A stretch of DNA of 64,000 bases from Alopecurus myosuroides (taxonomy: Eukaryota > Streptophyta > Magnoliopsida > Poales > Poaceae), in contig CM054062.1 of assembly GCA_028641055.1 (NCBI GenBank), positions 176,827,664-176,891,663 on the forward strand, read 5' to 3'. Below are positions 1-11,612 of this stretch, piece after piece. The translations under genes were made by a program, and so were the position numbers. The stretch's first letter is position 1, and the number at the start of each line of letters is the position of its first letter. A model generated the notes under the pieces. That model did not search any database, was not told the origin of the DNA, and saw only the letters and a list, made by a program, of their open reading frames with translations.

Positions 1-177
1 TTTACTTTGGAGTGGCAGTTAAATACCATATGTAGGTAGGTATGGTGGACACATTTGGAAAACTTTGGTTTTTGGGAGTTTGATGCACGAGTAGAGATCA
101 GACTCGGTACAGGTGGAGGCTAGCAAAAGACTGGGAGCGACAAATCAAGAGAGCAATAATGTCCATAATCATGCATA
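1..177 (-). mobile_element. Left fragment of a split Ty3-gypsy retrotransposon (non-coding internal region)
   Basis: Non-coding sequence ending exactly where the large CACTA element begins. Joined across the CACTA insertion to the sequence from 13915 it forms a continuous stretch resembling the non-coding internal DNA of grass gypsy elements, which agrees with the gag remnant and LTR further right (15650-17870, minus strand). No ORF here is credible. Assignment rests on continuity across the ATA target duplication and on remembered resemblance, not on a coding domain. Confidence 0.55.
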
Positions 178-560
178 CACTACTAGGAAAACAGCTATAG
201 GAGTGACCATACCCGTGACGCACCTGCAATTCGGTGTGTCACGCCTAAAAGACGTGGCGCACCCCTCCCAGGTGCGTCACGCCTATCACCTTACCCGCGG
301 CGCACCAAACAGTGGGCGCGCCGCACCTACGTGTGGGGCCAGGGTGGCGAGGCTCCCAATGATACCCGTGATGCACCGTTCTGCTGGTGCGTCACGGCTA
401 TGTGAGATAGACGCGGCGCACGCGGCGACGGTGCGTCACGGCTACGTGTTCCACGTATAGTAACCATAGCAGTGGCGCACCGTCCCCGCGTGCGCCGCGC
501 CCATCCCACATAGCCGTGACGCACCAATAGCAGGTGCGTCACGGGTATACCTGGGAGCCA
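178..560 (+). repeat. CACTA left terminus and subterminal repeat array
   Basis: The terminal inverted repeat is followed by about a dozen degenerate copies of GGTGCGTCACGGCTA in both orientations, for example around 218-280, 385-400, 437-455 and 510-545. In En/Spm-type elements such arrays are binding sites for the second element protein and are required for excision. The same motif recurs at the right end (13611-13911), internally (4930-5090) and in the short CACTA at 19378-20803. Confidence 0.85.
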
Positions 561-1171
561 TTTAAATGTTGGACCACCTCCCACCTCCCATCCTCCACCC
601 ATCTCCACCCTATTTTAGATCTGGTCGCCCCTCACCACCCCATTTTCCCACCATTTAAAACTTGTTTAACCTATTTTGTTTGATATATATATGCGAGGGG
701 AATCTAGTAAACACTCCTCTCCACCCCCATCTCACTTTACCACTTTCTCTTTCATCTTTTTCACTCCCTATAGCCACACACCTCGAGTCGGCAAGATCTA
801 TAGTTGGTGAGTTGTTGGAGGGATATGTATATGTGTGGTATGTATATGTTTGTGTCTTGATCTCGCTCTCTCATAGATCTCGCTCGGTATCGGCCGGTGC
901 ATCGTCACAAAAGATTCATATGGTTGCATATATACATATGCGAAATTGTGTTGCGTATTTTTGATGAAAATTGTGGATGCCTTAAAAATGAGTTTACATG
1001 TGTTGCCAAAATGTTGATTCATTTCCATTTCGGCGACCATGCACTCCGAGAATGTCCTATTTTTAGCATAGGTCATGCCGAATTTTTCCATCGACGACCA
1101 TGCATGCATCATCCATATATTACGTAATTTGATTCTAATTAATTTGTCCTATGATCTTTTTTACTATGCAG
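561..1171 (+). promoter_or_regulatory. Transposase gene promoter, 5' leader and putative leader intron
   Basis: A TATA-like run (gatatatatatgcg, about 680-692) is followed by a pyrimidine-rich leader. A good splice donor (ttg|gtgagt, intron from 807) and a pyrimidine-rich acceptor (ttactatgcag, ending 1171) frame a leader intron of about 365 bases, and the first in-frame ATG follows at 1178. The intron contains a segment (about 971-1095) clearly similar to one upstream of the second gene (about 7620-7735). Promoter and intron are inferred from motifs only. Confidence 0.45.
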
Positions 1172-1177
1172 GAAACC

Positions 1178-4100
1178 ATGAATATAAGCACAGGCACCGT
1201 GGCTAGATTTATGAAACATGCGACGGCCGAAATGTTGCGAAATAACATGACGGAGATAAGATGTTCTTGTCCAAGATGCAAACTGTAACACTTGATCAGA
1301 TACGATTGTGGTGACTTGGAGTCGCACCTTATCCGTCGTGGTTTCATGGATGGCTACACTCTTTACCCGACAAGTGATGAAGATGAAGAGTCTCCCGGAC
1401 ATGATGAAGGACATCATGATCAAGATGAAGGACATGATCATAATCAAGACGAAGGACATCATGATGAAGATGAAGGACATGATCATAATCAAGACGAAGG
1501 ACATCATGATGAAGATGTCGGGACATCGTCGTCGGACTGGGTGCGGGACCCTCATGTTCAAGCTCTGCTTCTCAAGGAGACTAGCAACACCAGAGCTGCC
1601 GCTAGAGAGAAATCGAAGCTGTCGCAACTGGAGATAGACACGGTTACTCCATTGTATGAAGGATGCGTGAGCGAGGATACCCGTCTAAACGTAACGTTAA
1701 TGACCCTCAAGATGAAGATAAAACACTGATGGACTGATGCGAGCTACGATGAGAACATGGCATTCTGGCACGGCCGTCTTCCCACGGGGAACAAGTGTCC
1801 AACGAGCATCGAGGAGGCCAAGAAAGTCGTGTGCCCTCTGGATTTACCTCACGTGAAATACCATGCTTGCATTAATGACTGCATCATCTATCGGGGCGCG
1901 GACGCGGAGAGAACCATATGCCCGGTGTGCGACGCAACTCGATACAAGCCAGGGAAGAAGGCCTCTCCTCGAAAAGTGGTGTGGTACTTTCCGATAACTT
2001 CCCGTCTGCAGCGGTATTTCGCAGACCCCACACAGGCGAAGCTCATGCGATGGCACGCGGAAAGGAAGAAGCCAGAAGAGGATGATGGAATTGATCCGGA
2101 GAAGGATGACACCATGCTGACACACCCCTCAGATGCTAGCCAGTGGAAGGCGCTAGACATCGAATACCCCGAATTCGGGGACGATCCAAGGAACATGAGG
2201 TTGTGCATGAGTACGGATGGATTAAATCCTTTTGGCAACCAGAGCAACACCCATAGCACCCGGCCCGTGTTTGTATGTACATACAACCTACCCCCTGGTT
2301 GTGCTTGAAGAGGAAGTACATACAGATGAGTATGCTTATTCAAGGGCCGAAACAACCAGGTAACAACATCAATCTGTATGTCCAGTTGTTGGAAGAGGAG
2401 CTAGCCACATTATAGGACGAGCCAGCCAATACGTGGGACGCCTATGGAGAAATGTTTTTCCCAATGAGATCCGCGCTCATCACGACGGTGCATGACTACC
2501 TCGGTTACGGATATGTCGCGGGGCAGGTGACGCACGGATTCTATGCATGCGTTAGGTGCATGGATGACACTATGTATCTCCAGCTAGAGAGAAACCCCGG
2601 GTATTCGAAAACCGTGTTCTTGGGGCATCGAAGGTGGCTTCGCAAGGATGACCCGTGGAGAAAACGCAAAGATCTGTTCAACAATGAAGTTGAGATGCGA
2701 AGAGCCCCACGCCAAAGGAGCGGCGAGGAAATCGATGAGTTGTTGAAGAACTGGAAAGAGTGCCCTGCGTCGGGAAAGAAGCGAAAGGCGCCGGCGCCGT
2801 TAGAGGGTGTATGGAAAACAAGGTCTGTTCTCCGGGGCCTGAGGTACTGGAAGATTCTCCGCACGCCTCACTGCCTTGACCTCATGCATATCACGAAAAA
2901 CGTGTGCGAGAGTCTGCTTGGCACCCTGCTCAACATGCCGGAGAGGACCAAAGATGGGCCGAAAGAAAGGAACGACTTGAGAGTTTTGAATATCAGGGGA
3001 GAGCTCCAGGGAGGAAAACCGGATGATGATGACGATGATGATGATGTGTTAGATGGGACGGAAGGTCGCCGCAAGGGCAAAAAGGCCAAGAAGACGGAAT
3101 ATTACTGTCCCCCTTCGTGCTTCACGCTAAGCGAGAAGGAGATCGACCAATTCTTCAAGTTCCTCCTTGGAGTCAAATTTCCTTACGGTTATGCGGGGAA
3201 GATAAGAAGATACCTAGACGTACCAAAGCAGAAGTTCAGCGGGATGAAGTCTCACGACTATCACGTGATGATGACGCAGATACTTCCTGTTGCAATTCGA
3301 GGGATAATGGACGAGCACGTCCGTGAAACGCTGTTTGGACTCTGCAACTTTTTCGACGTCATCTCTCGAGAGTCGATTGGTGTGAAGCAACTCGCAAGGC
3401 GACAGGATGAGATCGTGGTGATACTATGCGAGCTTGAGATATACTTCCCGCCCGCATTCTTCGACATTATGGTGCATCTCCTTGTCCATGTCGTGGATGA
3501 TATCATCCAGCTCGGGCCGCCGTTTTTACACTCCATGATGGCGTTTGAAAGGATGAATGGTTCAATCAAAGGATACGTCCGCAACAGGGCCCGTCCAGAT
3601 GCAAGCATTGCCAAGGGCTTTCTGACAGAAGAGTGCATCTCTTTCTGCACAAATTTTCTAGACAAAGATGAGAACCCTGGTCTACCCGCAAACATGCACT
3701 TTGGCAGGCTCGCTGGATGGGGACACCGCGAGGGCCAGCGCGAAATGCATGTCGACTTTCAGGGCCGACGCAACGACTTTGACAGAGAAAACCTAGTCGC
3801 GCTACAACATCTAACAGTGGTCGATCCTTGGTTGGAAGAGCACAAAATGTTAATCGCGAAGTATTACAGTGACCGGGGACAACATAGGACCGAAGCAGAA
3901 ATAATCAGAGAGCACAACATCCATTTCACACAGTGGTTCAGGAAGAAGATTATGACCGATCCCCCGGAGACGCCTTATTCTGAAGAAGAAAAACTCATAC
4001 TCACATTGTCACAAGGCCCCGCACATAACCTCATGACATATCAGGCATACGATATCAATGGTAACACATTTTACACGGCAAATAAGGACCGGAATTGCGA

Positions 4101-4629
4101 ATACCAGAACTCGGGGTTAACGATGGAATCATTAACAGGTGACGTCAAGGAAAGATACTATGTTAGGATCGACGAGATATGGGAACTCGACTACTGCGGA
4201 GAGAATGTGCCAATGTTCTGTGTCACATGGGCAAAGAGCGTCAGCAAAGAAGGACAATATTTCACCACCATGGTTATACTTGAAGCCAAATCCGGCACGA
4301 ATGTCACTGCAAAAAATGAGCCATGGGTCTTGGCTAACCAAGTGGACCAATGCTTATTCATTACTGACCCGACAAGGCCTAGCCGTGTTGTCGTGCGGAG
4401 AGGCAAAAGAAGCATCATAGGAATGGATGGAGTAGCCAACGAGCAAGACTTTGACCAGTACGGCGACCCGAAAATGGAAGATGACAACGACGATGGAACG
4501 AAGTACACAACAAGAAGAAGCAGGACAACGCTACCTACAGGTCGCCCATTCCACCGAAGAAGTCACGGTGTTCCGGGACTGAATTACTCAACCGCGACAA
4601 AGAAGGGAAAGAAAATTGTAAAACGCTAG
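1178..4629 (+). pseudogene. CACTA transposase, TNP2-like (broken)
   Basis: This is the catalytic transposase that cuts and rejoins element ends. From ATG 1178 it starts with a Transpos_assoc-like region (FMKH..., a CSCPRC cysteine motif, then DLESHLIRRGFMDGYT). An Asp/His/Glu-rich repeat follows (about 1375-1515). The TNP2 core (Transposase_21 type) runs from 1757 through 2452-3000, with SRLQRYFADP and VMHITKN-like motifs (here DLMHITKNVCESLLGTLLNMPERTKDGP). A DUF4218-like part (GMKSHDYHVMMTQILP, FGLCNFFDVISR, PPAFFDIMVHLLVH) and a DUF4216-like end (WVLANQVDQCLFITDP, VVRRGKRSIIGMDGV) complete the typical order. The gene is disabled by TAA at 1286-1288, TGA at 1727-1729, a one-base deletion near 2290-2305 and TAG at 2413-2415. 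The last 725 codons (2452-4629) stay open. A poly-Asp tract lies near 3022-3048. Confidence 0.93.
1375..1515 (+). repeat. In-frame tandem repeat encoding an Asp/His/Glu-rich linker
   Basis: A unit of about 48 bases (gaaggacatcatgatgaag...) is repeated roughly two and a half times and is built from smaller GAAGGACAT units. It encodes alternating DEGHHDED and DEGHDHNQ blocks between the Transpos_assoc-like region and the TNP2 core. It reads in frame with both flanking parts of the transposase. Confidence 0.85.
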
Positions 4630-4820
4630 CTCTAAGAACAACGATGTGTCGGGTGTTTGCATGCATTCGAGGAAGTGATGACGATGTAATATATATACAC
4701 TAACTAGGATGTTTAAATTGATCAACAAATTTCTTGATTTTATATTGATTTATTTGAATTTATTTTGAGCTTATATTGATTTATTTCCTAAGGAAAAAAT
4801 CATTTATTAAAAAAATGGGG
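4630..4820 (+). other. Transposase 3' flank, AT-rich, no gene
   Basis: Short AT-rich stretch after the transposase stop with several TTATTT/ATTTATT runs that could serve as polyadenylation signals. No ORF or clear repeat was seen. Confidence 0.4.
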
Positions 4821-4890
4821 GGTGGGACTTGAACTTGGGGCAATGGAGCAGTGGCAAAGGGGTCAGCCACTGGGCTAAGCAGCTAGTTCT
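4821..4890 (-). repeat. tRNA-like (possible SINE-derived) fragment
   Basis: Read on the minus strand, this stretch has an A-box-like TTAGCCCAGTGGCTG (from 4878 downwards) and a B-box-like GTTCAAGTCCC (4834 downwards) about 40 bases apart, as in tRNA genes and tRNA-derived SINEs. I could not fold it into a convincing complete tRNA with a paired acceptor stem, so it is called a tRNA-like remnant, not a tRNA gene. Confidence 0.5.
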
Positions 4891-4929
4891 GCTATAAACC
4901 AGCGCACAAACTTTTTGAATAGATAAAAG

Positions 4930-5090
4930 AAATAGGCGCGACGCACCTCTCCTCGGTGCGTCATGGTTAAGTTAGGCGCGACGCGCCCCTCCTACGTGCG
5001 TCACGGGTAAGCTATGCGAGGCGCACGTAGGAGGGGAGCGTCGCGCCTAACTTAACTGTGACGCACCCATGAGAGGTGCGTCGCGGCTAT
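4930..5090 (+). repeat. Internal copies of the CACTA subterminal motif in a long inverted repeat
   Basis: Motifs of the type ggtgcgtca and gacgcacc, matching the element's subterminal repeats, lie between the transposase gene and the second gene. The part from about 4968 to 5056 forms an inverted repeat with arms of about 33 bases (taagttaggcgcgacgc... and its near-complement ending ...cctaactta). Such motifs are normally confined to element ends, so this may be a relic of a nested or fused CACTA end or a binding site between two promoters. Confidence 0.8.
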
Positions 5091-5525
5091 CCTTCCGCCT
5101 ATTAGGACCGGCCCGTTCCCGTCTTATTCCTCTTCCACATCCACGCGATCTCGATCTGAACCACCGTCGCCTCCATTGCTTCGCAAGCCCTAGCCTCTCA
5201 TCGCCTCCGACCAACACCACCCCAAGCCCTAGCCCTAGACTCTGCCCTCCCTCTCGTCGCCGCCCACCACCACCCCGAGCCCTAGCCCTAGCCTCTGCCC
5301 TCCCTCTAGTCGCCGCCCACCACCACCGAGACCTTGCCTCAGCATCGACCTATGAGGAGGAGGAGCAGGCGCAGGACCAGGTCCAGGAGAACAATCAGGA
5401 GCAAGAGGAGCTTGGGGCCGTCCCTGTCTCCATCGACTAGGAAGCTTGGCACCGTCCCTGTAGTCTCCATCGACTGCGCTGTCGTCGTCCCGTATCCATT
5501 GACCTCGAAGCCCGACGAACAAAGG
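5091..5525 (+). other. GC-rich leader, probable non-coding first exon of the second CACTA gene
   Basis: A C-rich, CCCTAG-containing stretch typical of grass 5' leaders. It contains an imperfect direct duplication of about 53 bases (about 5224-5275 and 5276-5328). A plausible splice donor (caaag|gtgcgc) occurs near 5523. ORFs here are low-complexity and unconvincing. The link to the gene starting at 7825 is inferred from the strong acceptor just before its ATG (cccccttcag, ending at 7820). Confidence 0.4.
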
Positions 5526-7820
5526 TGCGCCGCCCCTAGTCCTCTCCCTCCCCTTCTCCAAGGATCCCGCCCCTCGATCCCGCAACTGGCAGTCATTTTC
5601 GTTGTTCGGGCTTGGACAGTCATTAGTTTATCATTTTTAACTCCTTGTATTGGTTGCTGAAACATTTAAAGTTGTGCCGTATCACTGAATTAGTAATTCT
5701 TGCTTAAGCTTATGGAGATTTCAGTGCAACAGATATCAGTATCATCTTTGTTGATTTTTATTCCTTCACTTTTATTAGGTTGCATTAGCTTTGCCTCTGT
5801 TGAGCCTTTATTTTTCCTCACCAACAAATCATTTTAAATGGTGTAATATGGAAAAATACAGTTAACAACCTGTCAAATCTCTCGAATCAGATACTACCCA
5901 TTTGAACTTGTTGAGTAACTAAAGATAACCTTTTTCAAGTTTGTTTATCTGCCCTCTTTTGGCTACAAAACTGACAAGAACATGGTACTGCTGATCTAAC
6001 AAGTATAACTCTGCTTCCTATACCTATACAAGTATAACTCTACCCATTTGAACCATTTACATTGGTTCTCTTGTACCAGCATTTACGTTTGGAGTATGAA
6101 AACACGACTAAACAACCTGCAATATGCCCACATCTCATGGCTCATAGCCATACAGATACAGAGGGGGAAATCAGTTTTACTTGCATCAGCTCGAGAAATT
6201 CCAGAAATCCCTGAAATGCTGGAGATCGGGAGACATGTCTTTGATGCAATGCATATGTGTTTTTGATAGTTGGTTCCTGATAGATAGATCCCTACGATGC
6301 ATGGGGCCTGGCCTGGGTAATGCGTGCGCTGTAAACATCTGTAGCAGCGTACAGCGTCTATGATCGTCGCTGTAGCAGTTAGGTCGCACGGAGGCCACAC
6401 ATTTTCCAGTTCGTCGAATGGTACTGCTAGCTCCGTATTAATGTGGCATTGTGCAGTGCACTGTCACCGTCACTGCCACCACGCACAGATAATCTCGCCG
6501 CAAAGCATGGCGCCATGGCAACGAAGGTTGTCACATTCAGCATTCGAGTGTGGATGCCGCGCGGGTGTGGATGGATCAGAGGAGGGTATCTTCTTCCCCT
6601 ATTTCTGGTTCAGAAATGATTGTTCAATTCGCTCTGCGCTGATGAATATAGTGACCAGCATCCACTGGCTGTTTATGAGTGCATGGCACTGCTGTTTCTA
6701 AGTTTTCCTGAAAAGAACTATAGTTTCTGAAGTGCTTCCTCTTTCACTAAATATAAGACTTCATAGCCGTTCAATTTGAACGTGAACGGCCAGAACATCT
6801 TATATATTCAGGGATGAAGTGCGTATATAACTGTCCTTTTTGAGTAAGTTGTAATTGACCGAGTACACACACGCACTTACACAAACACCTTACCATATAC
6901 TAGTTGTTTCTTGTTTATTTTGTTGTACCTACGTATGGCTAGCTACTGTCCTTTTTGTAGGGGAATCAAATTTGCGGTTTATCGCGTCCAGTGAATAGAT
7001 TTTTTTCCAGTTGAGTAAATCCAGCTCTTCCTCAAATGTCCTAAACCACGGCAACAAATATGAGCCACTCACTAAGGAGAATTTCAAAAGAGGGCAGATA
7101 AACAAACTTCTAAGCACTCTAGCCTTACTACTATTCTTCTAAAGCAGATTGCAAAAGTAAGGGAGCAAAACTCGCATGTGCATAAACAAGGGATCAAACA
7201 ACAAAACATGGCAAGCAAAACACAGCTAGCTATATTTAGCTGATGAGAGCAATATTCAGACCAAAGTTACTTGAGTTTTGCAGCAGAGGTCCTATCAAAA
7301 CAGTAGCAAGTAGACACTGATAACATGGGACAGTTTTACTTGCACACAGTTCACTGGCAATTGCTGGTTATACTTGTCTGATGATTTACAAGGGGACACA
7401 TAAAGCTTTTCAGTTCTTGAAATTGCTGCTGCTTTTCAGTTCTTGAAATTGCTGCTGCTTTTGTTTGCTGCTTTTGTTGCTGCTAAGTTGTTGCCATGTT
7501 GTTCATGAGAAATTGCTGCTGCTAGGCTATGTTTGTTTGGCAGGTACTGGTGTTGGTACTGGTGTTATAATTTTGATGGATAAAAAAATGATCATGCCCA
7601 TTTTCGTTTAAATCTTTGCAGGGAATTTAAATGAGTTGCCCATTTTCGCCGAAATATTGATTAATTTCCGTTTCGGCGAGAATCGGGCACTCTAGTGTTA
7701 GAAAATTAGCAAAGGTCATGCCGGATTTTTCGGTGAATTTAGGACTTAGCCGTTTTCCCGTGATCGAGTAGTATGTCGATTTTTTGTTGCCTTTAGATTA
7801 ACCAATAATTTCCCCCTTCA
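5526..7820 (+). other. Non-coding stretch inside the CACTA, probable leader intron of the second gene
   Basis: No credible ORF. It is AT-rich and holds a Stowaway-like MITE (about 6733-6822) and a tandem duplication of about 26 bases (cttttcagttcttgaaattgctgctg, about 7407-7459). A segment near 7620-7735 is similar to the intron upstream of the transposase gene (about 971-1095), sharing attgatt.atttcc.tttcggcga and aggtcatgccg.attttt. It ends at the acceptor before ATG 7825. Confidence 0.5.
6733..6822. mobile_element. Stowaway-like MITE within the CACTA
   Basis: The sequence forms a hairpin: cttcctctttcactaaatat on the left is the near-complement of the right end (...atatattcagggatgaag), with a palindromic centre around gccgttcaatttgaacgtgaacggc. 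Size, hairpin form and end sequence match degenerate Stowaway MITEs of grasses. A clean TA target duplication could not be assigned. Confidence 0.6.
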
Positions 7821-7824
7821 GAAC

Positions 7825-10800
7825 ATGGCACACAACAACGAGGCCGGCGGTTCTAAGCCGTTCTGGGAAATCTCCGAGGAAGAAGATGAGCAATACGACC
7901 CGACGGCGGATGTCGGGGCTAACGCGGCCATTAGCGGTGGCGAGGAGGATGACGCCACGACTAGTGGCGCCGGTGATATCACTAGTGGCGCCGCCGGCGG
8001 AAATGACACCACTGATGCCGGCGGTCAGACAGATGGTGGTAGCCAAGCCAAGAAAAACACGACAACGAGAAAACGGAAAAGGAACAGTCTCCGCACCTAC
8101 CGTGAAGAGATCATGGAAATTGATAGCAATGGGTATCCTATCGCGCCCGAGTCGGTGGTCAAAGGATTCGGAAACCAAATTGGTTGCATTGTCCGGGACA
8201 CTGTCAAGATCACCACCGATGATCTAAGGAAAGAAGAGAATACCCATTATCGGGTTGTTCTCTTTAGAAAGCTGCACAGACGATACTTGTACCCGCATCC
8301 GCCAGAAGAGCCGTTTAAGTACAATAACGACAATCTGGAGGGGAATCCGGTCAACAATGCCGCCATTGGTAAGATGAACACCGCCTTGGCCAACTGGAAA
8401 TACCGGGTGAAGGTTGCGGTCTTGAACCCCCAAAAAAGCTTGGAGGAGGTTTTAGCGAGTGAGCCGAACATCACCGAAGCTGAACTCCAGGACTTCAAGC
8501 TACTTGGCGAGAGCGAAGTCGCCAAGGCTAAAGCTGATTGGGGGCAGAAGATGCGGGGGTTGAACATAGGTTCCCACAAACTGGGATGCGGCGGTTACAG
8601 AGCGGCGATTCCCAATTGGGAGAAGGAGGATGCCAAACGTGCAGCACAGGGCATCCCTGACCCCCTCGCAAGGTACTCGCCGCGGACAAAAAACTTCATC
8701 AGGGCCCGGTTTACATATAACCCGGTAGCTAATGAGTATACTACCGATGATGAGAAGGTGAGGAAGTTGTACGAAAACTTGGTAAGTAAATACACCACCC
8801 TAATTAGTTTGCTCTCGACGATCAAGTCGATTGCATCATAGTGTACTGGTGGAATTCTAAACGGTTCACGCTAATTGCACAGAACGCAGAAATCGAAAGT
8901 GGTGGAACCTCGGCATCCATGCCGTCGCTGCACGGCCCGTGGGACGACCATTTGAACAGGGCGGTGAACGTGACGAAGGGGAAGGATAAGCACAAAAGGC
9001 CGTCAGGTGGCCGAGTTTGTAGCTTGGGCACGACGACAAAGCTCAGAGAGTACTACAAGGAGCCCAAGGAGGCGCGAAGGAATAGAAGGAGGACCGTCGA
9101 AGATATCCAACGCGACGAAGCCCGCGATCGCGAGATTGCAGACCTCAAGTCCAAAGTTGCCGATATTCCAAATATTGTCAAAGAAGCTTTGGCAGAACAA
9201 ATGGGCAGCGTTTTCCCTTCCCTCTACGACGTGGTTACTTGATGGGATCAAGGAGGTCGAGTGGGGCCGTGCCCGGTGCCTAGCGTGCAGGGCAACAACC
9301 CAAGAGACTTGTCCAAAGTCTCGCCGGCCAACGCCACGGTGGCGGACCCACTGGTGACTCCGCCCGCCTACAACACGGCGCCGATGGTGACTCCGCCCAC
9401 CTCTAGCCGCCTGACCATCCGTTGCGCGCCCACAGTGGACGGTCCTCCGCCAAATGAAGAGCGTGCACCAACGAACGACTGAATGGTCATCAGTTGCACG
9501 CCCGCCGCCGGCGGTCCCTCGCCAGTCATCACTACCACGCCCGCCGTCGTTGGCCCCTCTCCACTAGAGGAGCTCGACGCCATCGCCAGCCAGGTAAATA
9601 GTTAAGCGTTGGAGCGTCGATCTTCCTTTGCCTTAGGCTGGCATCTATGACGCCCTGCATGTTTTCCGCAGAACGCCGACGTTCCATGCACTCTCGTACA
9701 CACAGTGGACGGCGTGTTGAAGGATGTTGCTGTGGGTATGATCGTTCAACCGGCAACCCGCAGGTTCCACAATAGGCCGATGCGCGAAGACGTATATAGA
9801 GTTCGATTGCTTCGGGTGCTGGCAGGCTACGACGACTTGTTGCCTCCCATTCAACCCTACCAGGAAGAAGATGACCCCGATACCCTGATGCTACTCCAGT
9901 GCCTACCTTGGAACATGGAATGGCCGAAGAGCCAGATTCGCCTGGGGAAGAGGGGCGCCACCCCGCAGACATCGCCTCTAGAACTACCGGCGCGAGGCAC
10001 CACCTCGAAAACAACCCCTCTAGAAGCGCCGAAGCGGAGCCATGGCAAGACCGTCGTAGCGCCGTCACCTACCCCTGACATGGAGATGGCACAACACCTG
10101 GCGGATGATGATCTTGATGCCATGGATTTCATCGCTGATGACTTTGATGACGGAGATTACATTGCTCCTTCCCCAGAAGAACCCTACCATAGCACGGAGG
10201 CTCGTGGCGAGGCTCCTCCCGCGGATAAATCCAATTGCAAGCGTCTATTCGGTTCTCAGGAAGACACGCCTCCAGATGTCGCCCCCTGCACCGAGACTCA
10301 GAAAAGCGCGAAGGGAGGAGTTATTTTCAGCCCTGGCACAATCCGTAAGGCGGCTAATGAGGAGATTGAGAAGGAGTGCATTGCGAAAGCGCCGAAGCCG
10401 CGGAAAAGAGGACCTAGATCCAAGGCCGCAAAGTCCGCGAGCCAGCCTGCTAAGATGCCGCTCCGTGTTCAGGACGGGCCACCTACATCTAAGCATACGC
10501 CGAAAATGCATGTGATGGATCAGCCTATGCTTAACCAGAACAAGATCAAGGCCGCAAGTGGGGATATGCGGAGTTTGTATGACAACATTCTTTTTCTTGA
10601 ATCGCGCCTTGTTGAATCCAAGGATCCATCATACCCGGCTTTCATTGCCATGGTGCCAAAGGACTTGGGCTTCGTCGAATCAACCGGCACGGATAGGATA
10701 GTACTGCGGTTTTCAAACATCTTCAATATGTTCCATAGCAATCCGCTGCACTACTCCATGGTCCGCCTATACTCGCTCAGTCTGGCGGTGCAAGTCAGCA

Positions 10801-11612
10801 GGGATAATACACCGGGCATCGCGATAGTGGACCCCTTCTACATGCGCCACGGCGTGTTGTGCTCCGTTGGGAACCAGGTAGTCGCGTCAACATATCTCTG
10901 GGACTTCATGCTGGCGAACCAGACCAAGGATTACATCCTAATGCCTTACTTTGCCGGGTAAGTAAATATTCTTAGCCGAATCAAAAGTGATTTTCTTTAG
11001 ATTTTCATCGCTCCTTTCCAACACTTTGTTTGGATTGTTCCACGCATATATACACAATGCACACTCATCTGCATTTGTATCAGTCATTCGCATGCCACGT
11101 ATCTCGACTCAGGGAGTGCGGTGAAGAAAGACTACTCCAACGTGAATAAAGTTTTGAATAATGCTCTCACCGGCTACCACGCAAAGGGGGGCATAATCGC
11201 TAGGGAGAAGGTCGTTCAGGGCACTCGGGTGTTCACCCACACGACGACTTTCGCGTGCGTCAAGCAGCCGGCAGGCAGTAACCGAGACACCTACTATGTC
11301 CTCCATCATATGCGGGCGTACGTACGGGATCAACAATACCTTACCCTGCCTAGTCAAGTCCAACAATGGGCCTCCCGCTTGTCGATGGTCGGCGATGACA
11401 AGGTTAGAGAAGAGATATATGATATCCAAAAGTGCTTTGCCACGAAAATCCTTCATGAAGTGGTGAACAGGAGTGGGACATTTTACTGCCGGTTCACCAT
11501 GCCGAACTGCGACATAGATACCTACCTAGCAATTGCATGTGACGATAGGCCCTTCATCACTCCGAAGGGCTGTCCTGTTGTAATCCCTGGGCGGATGAGT
11601 CACAAGGAGTGA
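7825..11612 (+). pseudogene. Second CACTA gene: Transposase_24-like with degenerate Ulp1-like end (broken)
   Basis: This corresponds to the second gene of grass CACTA elements and probably supplies the end-binding accessory function. Supported exons are 7825-8781, 8883-9593, 9672-10957 and about 11113/11117-11612. The first two introns (8782-8882, 9594-9671) have GT-AG borders and keep the frame. The third junction (donor 10958) keeps frame only with the acceptor at 11116. The N-terminus is acidic, then basic (KKNTTTRKRKRN). Exon 1 carries a Transposase_24-like region (WGQKMRGLNIGSHKLGCGGYR, FIRARF), and exon 2 ends Pro/Thr-rich. The last exon has QPAGSNRDTYYVLHHM, resembling the Ulp1 (C48) cysteine motif but without the Cys. 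In-frame TGA codons at 9240-9242 and 9480-9482 break it. Confidence 0.8.

Noticed and set aside
4821..4890. Functional tRNA gene
   Set aside because: A- and B-box-like motifs exist but no complete cloverleaf with paired acceptor and anticodon arms could be drawn.
5220..5330. CCCTAGCCCTAG runs resembling telomeric repeats
   Set aside because: Only a few irregular units inside a duplicated GC-rich leader. The plant telomere unit is CCCTAAA, and the context is a transposon leader.
8595..10132. Several minus-strand ORFs opposite the second CACTA gene
   Set aside because: They fall in coding exons of the plus-strand gene, whose splice borders and domain text are consistent; the minus readings have no recognisable content.
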